64,000 nt of DNA from Chlorocebus sabaeus (Eukaryota > Chordata > Mammalia > Primates > Cercopithecidae): the NCBI RefSeq assembly GCF_047675955.1, contig NC_132910.1:88314923-88378922 (forward strand), written 5' to 3'. Under the pieces are notes generated by a model, which saw only the letters and a list, made by a program, of their open reading frames with translations, was not told where the DNA came from and made no database searches. This document shows, piece by piece, positions 24,245-35,008 of this stretch. Numbering within the stretch: position 1 is the stretch's first letter; every line of letters starts with the position of its first letter. Made by a program: the position numbers and the translations under genes.

Positions 24245-25497
24245 TAGGTTGGTGCAAATATTACTGTATTTTTGCATTGTTGAAATATGCCATTTGATAA
24301 TGGAATATATTCTTAAATAAATGTGGTTATCTTATACATTATTTTAATGGTCACTTCTCACTTTATTTTTTTGCTAATGACATTACTTGCTATTTATGTT
24401 TATTTTAGACTGTAGAAATGATGTTTGAAAAAAGCAAATTTGAGCAATTTTCTTATTTGAGTTCAAAATGGGTTGTAAAACAAAGGAGACAACTGACAAC
24501 ATCAACAATTCATTTAACCCAGGAACTGCTAAGGAATGTACAGAGCAGTGGTATACAAGAAGTTTTGTAAAGGAGATGAGAGCTTTGAAGATGGAGTGTA
24601 CTTCCATTGTCAGCTTCCGATGGCCAATTGAGAGCAGTCATCAAAGTTGATCCTCTTAAAACTATACAAGAAGTTGCCGAAGAACTCAACTTTGGCCATT
24701 GTATGGTTGTTCGGTATTTGAGGCAAATTAGAAAGGTGAGAAAGCTTGATTAGTGGGTGCGCCATGAGCTTAGCAAAAATCAAAATCATTGTTGTTCTGA
24801 AGTGTCATCTTCTCTTATTCTATATCACAGAAACGAACGATTTCTCGATCAGAATATGACATGTGATGAAAAGTAAATTTTATATGACAACCAGTGAAGA
24901 CCAGCTGAGTGGTTGGACTCCAGAGGAAGGTCCAAAGCACTTCCCAAAGCCAAACTTGCACCTAAAAAAAGGTCATGGTCACTGTTTGGTGGTCTGCTGC
25001 CAGTCTGATCCACTACAGCTTTCTGAATCCAGGCAAACAAAACCATTACATCTTAGAAACCAATGAGATGCACCAAAAACTGCAACACTCTCAGCCATCA
25101 TTGGTTAATAGAAATGGGCCAATTCTTCATGACAATGCCCAACTACACGTAGTACAACCAATGCTTCAGAAGTTGAATGAATTGAGCTACAAAGTTTTAC
25201 CTTATCTGCCATATTCACCTGACCTCTTGCCAACTGACTGCCACTTCTTCAAGCATCTTAACAACTTTTTGCAAGGGAAACGTTTCCACAACCAACAGGA
25301 TACAGAAAAGGCTTTCCAAGAGTTCGTAGAATCTCGAAGCATGGATTTTTATGCTACAGGAATAAACAAACTAATTTCTCATTGGCAAAAATGTGTTGAT
25401 TGTAATGGTTCCTATTTTGATTAATAAAGATGTGCTTGAGCCTCGTTATGATTTAAAATTCGTGGTCCAAAACTGCAATTACTTTTGCACCAACCTA
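24245..25497 (+). mobile_element. Hsmar1-type mariner transposon, nearly full length
   Basis: Left end TAGGTTGGTGCAAATATTAC and right end 'gcaattacttttgcaccaaccta' are inverted repeats of the Hsmar1/MADE1 type, and TA lies at both edges as expected for mariner. At about 1253 bp it is close to the family's full length. Between the ends is a decayed transposase. Old and certainly immobile. Confidence 0.92.
24418..25424 (+). pseudogene. mariner (Hsmar1) transposase pseudogene
   Basis: Remnant of the mariner transposase, which in life binds the terminal inverted repeats and cuts and pastes the element. The start Met is at 24418 and a stop at 25422-25424 follows a C-terminus ending in NGSYFD. The catalytic triad is traceable: the first Asp in a CDEK motif at 24865-24867, the second in HDNA at 25131-25133, the third in LPTDCH at 25236-25238. 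Exactly 34 residues separate the last two, the DD34D spacing. Inactivating lesions include a TAA directly after CDEK where Trp is expected, and frameshifts in the N-terminal helix-turn-helix part; the longest open piece is 24975-25424 (149 codons). The third residue is Asp here; the domesticated SETMAR copy is known to carry Asn at this site. No sign of domestication. Confidence 0.9.
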
Positions 25498-25763
25498 ATA
25501 GTTCAGGTCAGCATTTCTTTTGCCAACTTACGTGCTCTTAACAAATGGTTTAGTAAACCTGTATCTCTATATGAAACCCACTACCTTATAATACAAAGTA
25601 GCATTCATAGTAGTAAATTTTGTTATTAAAATTATGTAGATAGGTTTTATTTTTTCTTTCTTGTTTCTTTTCTCAAACCATCAACCAAAAGAGAAAACAA
25701 AATGATTTCTCCACCTTCTACTCCTTACCCAGTACAAATACTCTGGGGTACTAAAGATGCATA
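25498..25763. other. unassigned spacer
   Basis: Short AT-rich gap between the mariner and the next LTR-like repeat; nothing recognised. Confidence 0.4.
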
Positions 25764-26263
25764 TGCATTTGTCATGATTCTCCTGAGAAACGTAACCAAT
25801 AGTACAAATAAGGATGTAATCAGATTTATTATAAGAATTTGGCTCACATGATTATAGAGGCTAAGTCTCATGAACTGCTGTCTAAAAGACAGAGGCCCAG
25901 GAAAGCTACTGTAATTCTGTCTGAGTCTCAAGGCCTGTAAACAACTGGAGCTGATTATGTAAGACCCATCCCAAGTTCAATCCTAAAAACCAAGAGCACT
26001 GATTTCCAAGGACAGAAAAAGATGGCTGCCCCAGCTCAGTTAGAGAGCACATTCATCTACCTCTCTACTGCACTGAGGCTCTCAATAAATCAGATGATGC
26101 CTGCCTACATGGGGGTGAGGGTGATATTCTTTACTCAGTTTACCAATTTGAATGCCAGCTTTTTCCAGACACACCCTTATAGACACACCCAGAAATAATG
26201 TTGTATCAGCCATCTGGGAATTCCTTAGACCAGTTAAGTTAGCACATAAAATTAACTACCACG
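25764..26263 (-). mobile_element. LTR-like element related to the one at 3203-3751
   Basis: Antisense wording: 'tcatgattctcctgagaaacgtaaccaatag', 'ttattataagaatttggctcacatgattatagaggc', 'cacacccttatagacacacccagaaataatg' and the end 'acataaaattaactaccacg'. The forward ends would be TG..., mirroring the TGATGGTTAATTTT... family. Subfamily unnamed. Confidence 0.65.
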
Positions 26264-26719
26264 TAATATAAACTCCTTTGACATGTCATTCTTTGTCACT
26301 TTAAATCATAAGACTAAAATTAGTACCTTTTCAAAACAACAGAAAGTTTTTCACCATCCCTCAGGACAAACTGTTCCAGTCTATGTTGTGTTATATTATG
26401 CTATTCTAATATTTATTTATTCAATCAAAAATTATAATTGAGTACTTATGTTGTACCTAACACTATTCTACACACAAAAATAATAGCAGTAAATCAAAGA
26501 CCATATTCCTTTTCTCAGAGAGCTTCTCTTTCAATTAGTCAGTTCAGTCTGTCTTTATATATTTTGTCCTATAGTTTCTGCCAATTCTAGGTCTCAATTC
26601 TAGGTCTCAAAAGCAGACAGGTTCATTAAAACTAAAAATCATGCAATCTAACAGGTGATTTGAGTTGCTCCTTCCAGTTGGGTAATTAGGTTCCTGAGAT
26701 ATTTGACATTAATGTTAAG
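26264..26719. other. unassigned; ancient repeat phrase near 26425
   Basis: 'aattataattgagtacttatgttgtacctaacactattctacac' resembles the same ancient repeat as at 14690-15010. Otherwise nothing recognised. Confidence 0.35.
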
Positions 26720-27017
26720 ACAGTGAGCATGGTGGCTTATGCCTGGAATCCCAGAACTTTGGGAGGTTAAGGTAGGTGAATAGCTTGAGTCCAGGAGATT
26801 GAGCCCAGCCTGAGCAACATGGTGAAACTCCATCTCTACTAAAAAGACAAAAAAGTTAAATCAGCCGGGCGTAGTGGTGCAAGCCTATAGTCCCAGCTAT
26901 TCAGGAAAATGAGGTGGGAGAATCACCTGAGCCCAGGAGGTCGAGACTGCAGTGAGCCAAGATCATGCAACTGCACTCAAGCCTGGGCGATAGGAGTGAG
27001 ATCCTGCCTCAAAAAAA
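26720..27017 (+). mobile_element. AluJ-type element
   Basis: Dimeric Alu in plus orientation with many substitutions and the AluJ-like phrase 'gaggtcgagactgcagtgagcc'. The tail runs into a TA-rich microsatellite. The last part of the element takes part in a tandem duplication (next entry). Confidence 0.85.
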
Positions 27018-27185
27018 TATATATATATAAATATATATATATGTGAGTGTGTGTGTGTGTATAAAGACAACTGCTTGTAAAAACTGTGATAGGAGTGAGA
27101 CCCTGCCTCAAAATATATACATGTGTGTTCATATATGTGTGTGTGTGTGTGTGTGTGTTTGTATAGATAGCTGTTTGTAAAAATT
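26989..27185 (+). repeat. tandem duplication (about 99 bp) of the Alu 3' end and its tail
   Basis: 'gataggagtgaga.cctgcctca' occurs at 26989 and again at 27088; each copy is followed by a TA/TG tract and then 'ctg(c/t)ttgtaaaaa'. Copies differ by point changes and microsatellite length, so the duplication is not very recent. Confidence 0.85.
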
Positions 27186-29429
27186 TTACTTCAAGACTAG
27201 TATTTAACTTCCTGGGAGAGTGGAAGTGAGACCTGGCAGAACCATATCTCTAGAAAAAATAGTACATTGAAATGAAAGGATAAGAACTGGATATCAGAGA
27301 ACATTCAGGCATTCAGGGACTGTATTATGGATATGCAGATATACTGTATGTCTGTGTGGTCCCAAGGGCAGAATGCAAGGTCTCACGAAACAAGACTAAC
27401 AACTTGGTTGATTCAATGCTGAAAGATAAGCTTTCAATGATGCAAAATGAATTTCTTAAGCTGAAGTTTTCAAGCACATAAAATTCAAGTCCAGCCCAAA
27501 GCTGAAGCCTGATAAAGTCACAGTGAACCACTTTGAGATTCAAACACTTTATTATTTACTTTATGACTTTATCAAGAGAAAAAGATTAGCCAGAGGTGCT
27601 AGCTTCCTATGCTTTGTCCCAAAACAAAAAACTGCACTAAAACAAAACAGTACACCTTGGTGTAAGTAGCGGAATGCCCTGTTGCTGTTTCTAACTCTAG
27701 ACTGCAACTAAGTGAACTTATGTTTCTGAAGTTCTTTTCTGAGTGTGGCACTCCAGAAGCTTCATCAGAATTCAGGAGGTGATGAGAAATTGTTTTATAA
27801 TAACAAGGAGATCACGCGAGGTGAGCGGGAAATGGCCTTGTAGAAGCTCCCTGCATGCATTACATCCCCTTATGTTCCAGGAGCCGCATAAGGCATTCTG
27901 ATAAGACTCAGGTTAGCTGTGGTTCAAATCTTTGTTTGTGTGACCTTTATGGATATGCGCAAGGTCGCCAGGGTGCCATGGTGGAATCATTCTCCTATAG
28001 GGCCATGACCAAAAACACTGTAAGGCATCGAACTTGCTTAATGTGTTTCTTTTCTATTTTTATCTCTATAGATATCTTTAACATACTACAAGAAAAATCA
28101 GATCAGCTTTCATTAGTTGTGCTATGTCAGTTTTAATCTAAAAGATAATGCATAAAATAGCATTTCTCACACTCCACTCTATTAAATTTCATTGGTAATA
28201 GACCCCCTCACCGCACTATTCAGAATGAAATGCTTTATCCCTGTGTAACTGAATATGAGCTCCACTTCATGGAACACTTTTTCACTTATTCCAGGTGAGT
28301 AACAGATATTCATTGTCCACCATATTATTTGGGTTGCTATTGCCGTGCCTCAAACACAATTCCTAAAAATAACTACAGAAATTCCAGATAGCTAGATTTT
28401 TCCATCTATGAAACATTTTTAGCTAGGCTTATTACCTAATATTGCATTCTCTGCCTCCTTTTAAGGAATCAAATAGCTTTGCAGTATTTAAAGTATTATC
28501 CAAAACTGATTATTCATCATGGGTTTTAGTGCCTGGTGGTCTGGTAATTACCGATATATTTTAAAAGACTTTAAAACTAAATTAAAACTTGAACCATGCA
28601 ACTATGCACAATGCATATTGTAAGGACATCTAATGAACTCTATCATTTTGCTGCTAACAGCTGTTTTTTCCTCATAAATTCTGTTCATAGATTCCATTCA
28701 CACTACCACACAAAATAAAAACAGGAAGTTAGAGGAGAGCAATAGAACAATATAAACATTTTCTTTTTCTTGTAAAATCTGGATCACTCTCTAATGACAA
28801 ATCAAAAACAACCAAATAATTTAAATATATTTGAAAAATAATGCACAGTTCCTGACAACAGAGAGAGGAAAAAATAAGAAAAGGAGAGAAGGAGGAGAAG
28901 GAACAATGAAAGGAGGGATAAAGAAAGGACGGGGAGGCAGAGGAGAAGGTAAAAAAGAAGGAAGAGAATCATAAATTTTAACATATTAAGAATAATGATT
29001 CAGATTTAATGATTTAGACATTTGTCCATTTTTACTTCCCATATTTGTTAAAGAACTAACATATTAACAAATGAAGTTGCAGTCTCTTCTGCGTATTTTT
29101 ACAATCACATTTCTCATCTTTGCTTCACGTAAATAAACATTCTCAGTTTATATATATCCTTGCCCTCACTTGAATAAGTTTACCATGTATGTATCCATAA
29201 ATTTGCTTTTGTATATTACTATTATTGTAAACATACAAATGTTATTGTTACAATAAATATTGACAAGTTCTCTTTTTTTCTTCTTTAATAATATTTTGGC
29301 AATGTTTTTAACTTTAGTATATATTTAACAAAGATTTTGATCAAATTCTATGATAAATGAATGAATAAAATTGCTTGGCCAAAACTGGCATCTTTATAAT
29401 GCTAAGTTTTGTCACCCTCAAGCACAGTT
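27186..29429. other. unassigned, includes a CpG-richer patch and a polypurine tract
   Basis: No gene recognised. Around 27810-28035 CpG dinucleotides are denser than elsewhere in the window (about seven). A 93-codon frame (27855-28136) in that patch has no recognisable domain. Polypurine DNA lies at 28857-28973. Confidence 0.35.
28857..28973 (+). repeat. polypurine (GA-rich) tract
   Basis: More than 100 bases that are almost entirely A and G, with units such as GGAGAAGG and GGAGGAGAAGG. Its complement gives the Leu/Ser-rich frame 28802-28984, which is an artefact of composition. Triplex-forming potential. Confidence 0.85.
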
Positions 29430-29571
29430 ATGTCTTTAATTATTTAGCATACTTTTATTTCCTTCAATAGGTTTATCAACTTTATCCATAAATATGGATA
29501 ATGTCTTTAATTATTTAGCATACTTTTATTTCCTTCAATAGGTTTATCAACTTTATCCATAAATATGGATA
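29430..29571 (+). repeat. perfect tandem duplication, 2 x 71 bp
   Basis: 29430-29500 and 29501-29571 are identical as read, both beginning ATGTCTTTAATTATTTAGCA and ending ATAAATATGGATA. The unit is unique AT-rich DNA, not a known satellite. Confidence 0.95.
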
Positions 29572-30248
29572 AAGGTTTCCTTTGTTAGATTTATCCTTGT
29601 ATAGTATTTCTTGCTATAATTATTAATATATTTTCATTAAATTCTCTTTTTCTCTTTTAAGTTTTGTTTTATTTTGTCAAAATTATATACATAGTAAAAT
29701 TTAGTATATTAAAATTGTCTCCACACTTTTTCTAAAAATTAAACAAGTCAACACTTGTTAACATCTGATTATATCTTTTTAAAAATAGGTAACAGAAGCC
29801 TGATGAAACTGAAAATAACAATGAGGTTGGTCAAACCACCAAAGCAGCAACTGGGACTGACAGCATGAAAATGAAATGCAAAAATATCCACAATTTCATG
29901 GAAATACCCTCCCTCCCCAAAAAGCCAACTTGTTCTTATCACTTCAAGCAGCATGTTTTACACTGAGTGGCAACTTGAATAAATGCAGCTGGGAATGACC
30001 AGTGAAACTAGGAAAATTTCTCACAGGAGCTGAATTAAGAGCAATGAAAAAAACTTGCGAGCAGGCCTAAAAGATCTAATATTGCTATCTTGGTATCTTC
30101 CCCTGAAAATTTTAGAAATGTCAAGCTAAGTCTCTCTTAGAAAAGAGTTCACATAGAGATCAAATACTGAGCACAAAATTGAAATTGAGCAGGGCCAAAA
30201 TATTAGACATTAGATTTTGTGGGAGTAGATCACAGATAGCTAGTGATT

Positions 30249-30273
30249 AAAAAAAAAAAAAAAAAAAAAAAAA
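30249..30273 (+). repeat. poly(A), 25 bases
   Basis: Pure A run; a second run of 29 lies 63 bases downstream. Confidence 0.9.
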
Positions 30274-30336
30274 GTTTGAAAATGTGCCCAGGCTAATCTT
30301 CCCAGAAAGCCCACATCATTTAAACATCAGATACTG

Positions 30337-30365
<29 letters not shown>
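30337..30365 (+). repeat. poly(A), 29 bases
   Basis: Pure A run. With the run at 30249-30273 it brackets a 63-base unique segment. Confidence 0.9.
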
Positions 30366-30367
<2 letters not shown>

Positions 30368-31996
30368 AAATTAAATCTAATTCCATGCAAGTGTATTCCA
30401 AGACAATGAAAAAGATAAAAAGAAACTAGATAGTGTTTTAATAAATAATGGAAAAACACCAGAAACACACAACAACAAAGAAGATGAAAACATTGATTTA
30501 ATACATATAAGTGGGGGAAAAATAAATTATAAAAAGTTATGCAAACATTGAAACATCAACTCAAATTAGAAATAAAAAAGCTCAGAACTATTTGCCTAGA
30601 CGAATGGAAGATATAAAACAAAACCTCTCAGATAACAGTAGTTACTGGGGGTGAAATTGGAGGGTAGAATACAAAGCAAAAACAACAAAAAAAATAGATA
30701 CCACAGTTAAAAAAAACAGAGGAAAAGCAAAACATGGAAAGGGGAAATGCATAAAGATATTGGAGAAATGAAAAAGCAGAAGAAAGAAACACGAAAAGTG
30801 AAAAGTGTTTATAAAATCGAATACGATTAAAGAGTACATATATTTGAAAGTGATAGGTAACAAAACACAAGCTCCGATCAAGGTGTAATAATCCCATCTG
30901 GAACAACCAGAAGACAAGACAAAAAGAGAGAAAAAAAAAAAAAGCAATAGTTTTTAAGACACTTAATACCAGACAGAAGTGATACCCAAAGGAAGGAAAG
31001 AAAACCGGAGGAATCTTACATTTATTTCAGCTTATTGCCTTAAGAAAGGTTCCAGCCTTGGCACAGAGTCCTGAAGACTCCCTGAGTTGAGAAAGCTTAG
31101 TAGAGGCCCTGGGGAGGACTAACTGGCTATAATATGCAGGAGAACGTACCAGAGAGGAGAAAACTGCACAGGAAGAAAATTCTGACTGTCTACAGAGTCT
31201 CCTCTGAGTACTCAGCAAAGTATTGAGCATCACATGCATGTGAGGAAACAACTTTAGAATTGTGGGAAAGGTAATTCAATAAAATTAGAGGAAACAGTGC
31301 CTGGTACTCACACAGGGCAGTAAATAGCCAGACTGGACAATTTCAGGATATACAGGGCATTCAATGGAATATTCAGGAGACTCTTACCTCAGTAATGGGT
31401 AATATTAGCATTATAGTAAACACTGCTATGGAGTCACCTAACAAATCAAAAATAAAAAATAGACCAAAGTGGATTCAACTGTTTCAAAGTAAATTAACTG
31501 TATTCTCAAACAAAAATCAAAAATATATATAGGAAATCAAATATATATAGCACCATTTGAATGTAGAATTCAAATTATCTGGCATCCAGTCTAAGAAACA
31601 GATGTAGTAAGAAAAAGAAAACTGACATATAATGAGGACAAAAAACAATTAATGAAAACTCACAGAGAAGTGACAGAGGCCAGAATTTTTAAAAAATAAA
31701 ATTAAATCTATTACTCTATTTCGTATATCTAAAATTATGAAAAAATAGAGAAATGAAGGATATTTTTAAAATCAAGCAACTTTTTTATTATTATTATACT
31801 TTAAGTTCTAGGGTACATCTGCACAACGTGCAGGTTTGTTACATATGTATACTTGTGCCATGTTGGTGTGCTGCACCCATTAACTCGTCATTTACATTAG
31901 ATATATTTCCTAATGCTATCCCACCCCGCTCCCCCCTCCCCACAACAGACCCCAGTGTGTGATGTTCCCCTTCCTGTGTCCAAGTGACCTCATTGT

Positions 31997-33960
31997 TCAA
32001 TTCCCACCTATGAGTGAGAACATGCAGTGTTTGGTTTTCTGTTCTTGTGATAGTTTGCTGAGAATGAGTTTCCAGCTTCATCCATGTCCCTACAAAGGAC
32101 ATGAACTCATCCTTTTTTATGCTGCATGGTATTCCATGGTGTATATGTGCCCCATTTTCTTAATCCAGTCTATCATTGATGGATATTTGGGTTGGTTCCA
32201 AGTCTTTGCTATTGTGAATAGTGCCACAATAAACATACGTATGCATGTGTCTTTATAGCAGCATGATTTATAATCCTTTGGGTATATACCCAGTAATGCG
32301 ATGGCTGGGTCAAATGGTATTTCTAGTTCTAGATCCTTGAGGAATCGCCAACTGTCTTCCACAATGGATGAACTAGTATACAGTCCCACCAACAGTTTAA
32401 AAGTGTTCCTATTTCTCCACATCCTCTCCAGCACCTGTTGTTTCCTGACTTTTTAATGATTGCCATTCTAACTGGTGTGAAATGGTATGTCATTGTGGTT
32501 TTGACTTGCATTTCTCTGATGGTTAGGGATGATGAGCATTTTTTCATGTGTCTGTTGGCTGTATAAATGTCTTCTTTTGAGATGTGTCTATTCATTTCCT
32601 TCATCCACTTTTTGATTGGGTTATTTGTTTTTATCTTGTAAATTTGTTTGAGTTCTTCATAGATTCTGGATATTAGCCGTTTGTCAGATGGGTAGATTGC
32701 AAAAATTTTCTCTCATTCTGTAGGTTTCCTGTTCACTCTAACGGTAGTTTCTTTTGCTGTGCAGAAGCTCTTTAGTTTAATTAGATCCCATTTGTCAATG
32801 TTGGCTTTTGTTGCCATTGCTTTTGGTGTTTTAGACACGAAGTCCTTATCCATGCCTATGTCCTGAATGGTATTTCCCAGGTTTTTTTCTAGGGTTTTTA
32901 TGGTATTAGGTCTAACATTTAAGTCTCTAATCCATCTTGAATTAATTTTTGTATAAGGAGTAATGAAGGGACCCAGTTTCGGCTTTCTACATAAGGCTAG
33001 CCAGTTTTCCCAGCACCATTTATTAAATAGGAAATCCTTTCCCCATTTCTTGTTTTTGTCAGGTTTGTCAAGGATCAGATGGTTGTACATATGTGGTATT
33101 ATTTCTGAGAGCTCTATTCTGTCCCATTGGTCTATATCTCTGTTTTGGTACTGGTACCAAGCTGTTTTGGTTACTGTAGCCTTGTAGTATAGCTTGAAGT
33201 CAGGTAGTGTGATGCCACCAGCTTTGTTTTTTTGACTTAGGATTATCTTGGCAATGTGGGCTCTTTTTTGGTTCCATATGATCTTTAAAGTAGTTTTTTC
33301 CAATTCTGTGAAGAAAGTCATTGGTAGCTTGATGGGGATGGCATTGAATCTGTGAATTACCTCGGGCAGTATGGCTATTTTCACGGTATTGATTCTTCCT
33401 ATCCATGAGCATGGAATGGCCTTCCATTTGTTTGTGTCCTCTTTTATTTCATTGAGCACTGCTTTGTAGTTCTCCTTGAAGAGATCCTTCACATCCCTTG
33501 TAAGTTGGATTCCTAGGTATTTTATTCTCTTTGAAGCAATTGTGAATGGAAGTTCATTCATGATTTGGCTCTCTGTCTGTCTGTTACTGGTGTATAAGAA
33601 TGCTTGTGATTTTTGCACATTGATTTTGTGCCCTGAGACTTTGCTGAAGTTGCCTATCACCTTAAGGAGATGCTGGGTTGAGAAAATGGGGTTTTCTAGG
33701 TATATAATCATGTCATCTGAAAACAGGGACAATTTGACTTCTTCTTTTCCTAATTGAATACCGTTTATTTCTTCCTCTTACCTGATTGCCCTGGCCAGAA
33801 CTTCCAACACTGTGTTGAATAGGAGTGGTGAGAGAGGGCATCCTTGTCTTATCCTAGTTTTTAAGGGGAATGCTTCCAGCTTGGGCCCATTCAGTATGAT
33901 ATTGGCTGTGAGTTTGTCATAAATAGCTCTTATTATTTTGAGATACATTCCATCAATATT
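31997..33960 (-). pseudogene. outer L1 ORF2 remnant, 3' part
   Basis: Antisense C-terminal two fifths of ORF2, ending at a stop codon complementary to 31997-31999. Open pieces are 32713-33732 (339 codons, from RT motif wording LFSDDMIIYLENP onward), 32329-32604 and 32117-32434, interrupted by stops and frameshifts. The usual FADD catalytic box reads FSDD here; both Asp remain. The C-terminal Cys/His knuckle shows His replaced by Asn (LLNCWWDC instead of LLHCWWDC). It continues at 40217 on the other side of the inserted L1. Confidence 0.9.
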
Positions 33961-33979
33961 AAATTTATTGAGAGGTTTT
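33960..33979. repeat. left TSD of the young L1
   Basis: TAAATTTATTGAGAGGTTTT, identical to 40197-40216. The bottom-strand nick implied, TTT/AATA, fits the L1 endonuclease preference. Confidence 0.95.
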
Positions 33980-34480
33980 GGGGGGCGGAGCAAGATGGCC
34001 GAATAGGAACAGCTCCAGTCTCCAACTCCCAGCGCGAGCGACACAGAAGACCGGCGATTTCTGCATTTTCAACTGAGGTACTGGGTTCATCTCACTGGGG
34101 AGTGCCAGACGATCGGTGCTGGTCAGCTGCTGCAGCCCGACCAGCGAGAGCTGAAGCAGGGCGAGGCATTGCCTCACCTGGAAAGCGCAAGGGGGAAGGG
34201 AATCCCTTTTCCTAGCCAGGGGAACTGAGACACACAACACCTGGAAAATTGGGTAACTCCCACCCCAATACTGCGCTTTAAGCAGACAGGCACACCAGGA
34301 GATCATATCCCACACCTGGCCGGGAGTGTCCCACACCCACGGAGCCTCCCTCATTGCTAGCACAGCAGTCTGTGATCTACCGGCAAGGCAGCAGCGAGGC
34401 TGTGGGAGGGGCGCCCGCCATTGCTGAGGCTTAAGTAGGTAAACAAAGCTGCTGGGAAGCTCGAACTGGGTGGAGCTCAC
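33965..34480 (-). other. antisense ORF in the L1 5' UTR (ORF0-like position)
   Basis: A 171-codon open frame on the minus strand begins about 500 bases inside the 5' UTR and reads out through the L1 5' end, so its last codons lie in the TSD. The N-terminal stretch has QWRAPLPQPRC, in the region where the primate antisense ORF0 lies. Translation is unproven; the length may simply reflect GC-rich, stop-poor DNA. Confidence 0.45.
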
Positions 34481-35008
34481 AGCAGCTCAAGGAAACCTGC
34501 CTGTCTCTGTAGACTCCACCACTGGGGACAGGGCACAGTAAATAATAACAAACGCAGCAGCTCTGCAGACGCAAACGACTCTGTCTGACAGCTTTGAAGA
34601 GAGCAGTGGATCTCCCAACACGGAGGTTGAGATCTGAGAAGGGACAGACTCCCTGCTCAAGTGGGTCCCTGACCCCTGAGTAGCCTAACTGGGAGACATC
34701 CCCCACTAGGGGCAGTCTGACACACCACACCTCACAGGGTGGAGTACACCCCTGAGAGGAAGATTCCAAAGCAAGAATCAGACAGGTACACTCGTTGTTC
34801 AGAAATATTCTATCTTCTGCAGCCTCTGCTGCTGCTACCCAGGCAAACAGGGTCTGGAGTGGACCTCAAGCAATCTCCTACAGCTACAACCTACAGCTGA
34901 GGATCCTGACTGTTAGAAGGAAAGCTATCAAACAGGAAGGACACCTACACCAAAACCCCATCAGTACATCACCATCATCAAAGACCAGAGGCAGATAAAA
35001 CCACAAAG
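33980..35008 (+). promoter_or_regulatory. L1 5' UTR with internal promoter
   Basis: Starts GGGGGGCGGAGCAAGATGGC; the CAAGATGGCCG motif at 33991-34001 is the YY1 site that sets the transcription start in primate L1s. L1 5' UTRs act as internal Pol II promoters and carry an antisense promoter. This copy keeps the block at roughly 34750-34880 ('tcttctgcagcctctgctgctgctacccagg...'), corresponding to the roughly 129-base segment, targeted by ZNF93 in apes, that was deleted in L1PA2/L1HS. Confidence 0.88.

Larger units (their letters stand above)
29790..31766 (+). repeat. possible ancient L1/HAL1-like segment with two poly(A) runs
   Basis: Phrases near 31570-31660 ('ctggcatccagtctaagaaacag', 'cataatgaggacaaaaaacaattaatg') resemble the 5'/ORF1-proximal part of old L1 or HAL1. 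The family assignment is weak. It provides the target site of the outer L1, whose left TSD starts at 31767. Confidence 0.35.

Noticed and set aside
24975..25424. 149-codon frame as a domesticated transposase gene
   Set aside because: It lies within a mariner with upstream stops and frameshifts, no start codon in context and no splice partner exon visible.
27855..28136. 93-codon frame in the CpG-richer patch
   Set aside because: No domain or supporting signals; kept only as a composition anomaly.
32713..33732. 339-codon minus frame as a gene
   Set aside because: It is a surviving open piece of the outer L1 ORF2, with broken frames on both sides.
34431..34769. 112-codon antisense frame further inside the L1 5' UTR
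   Set aside because: Overlaps GC-rich, stop-poor 5' UTR; no resemblance to the ORF0 region and no independent support.
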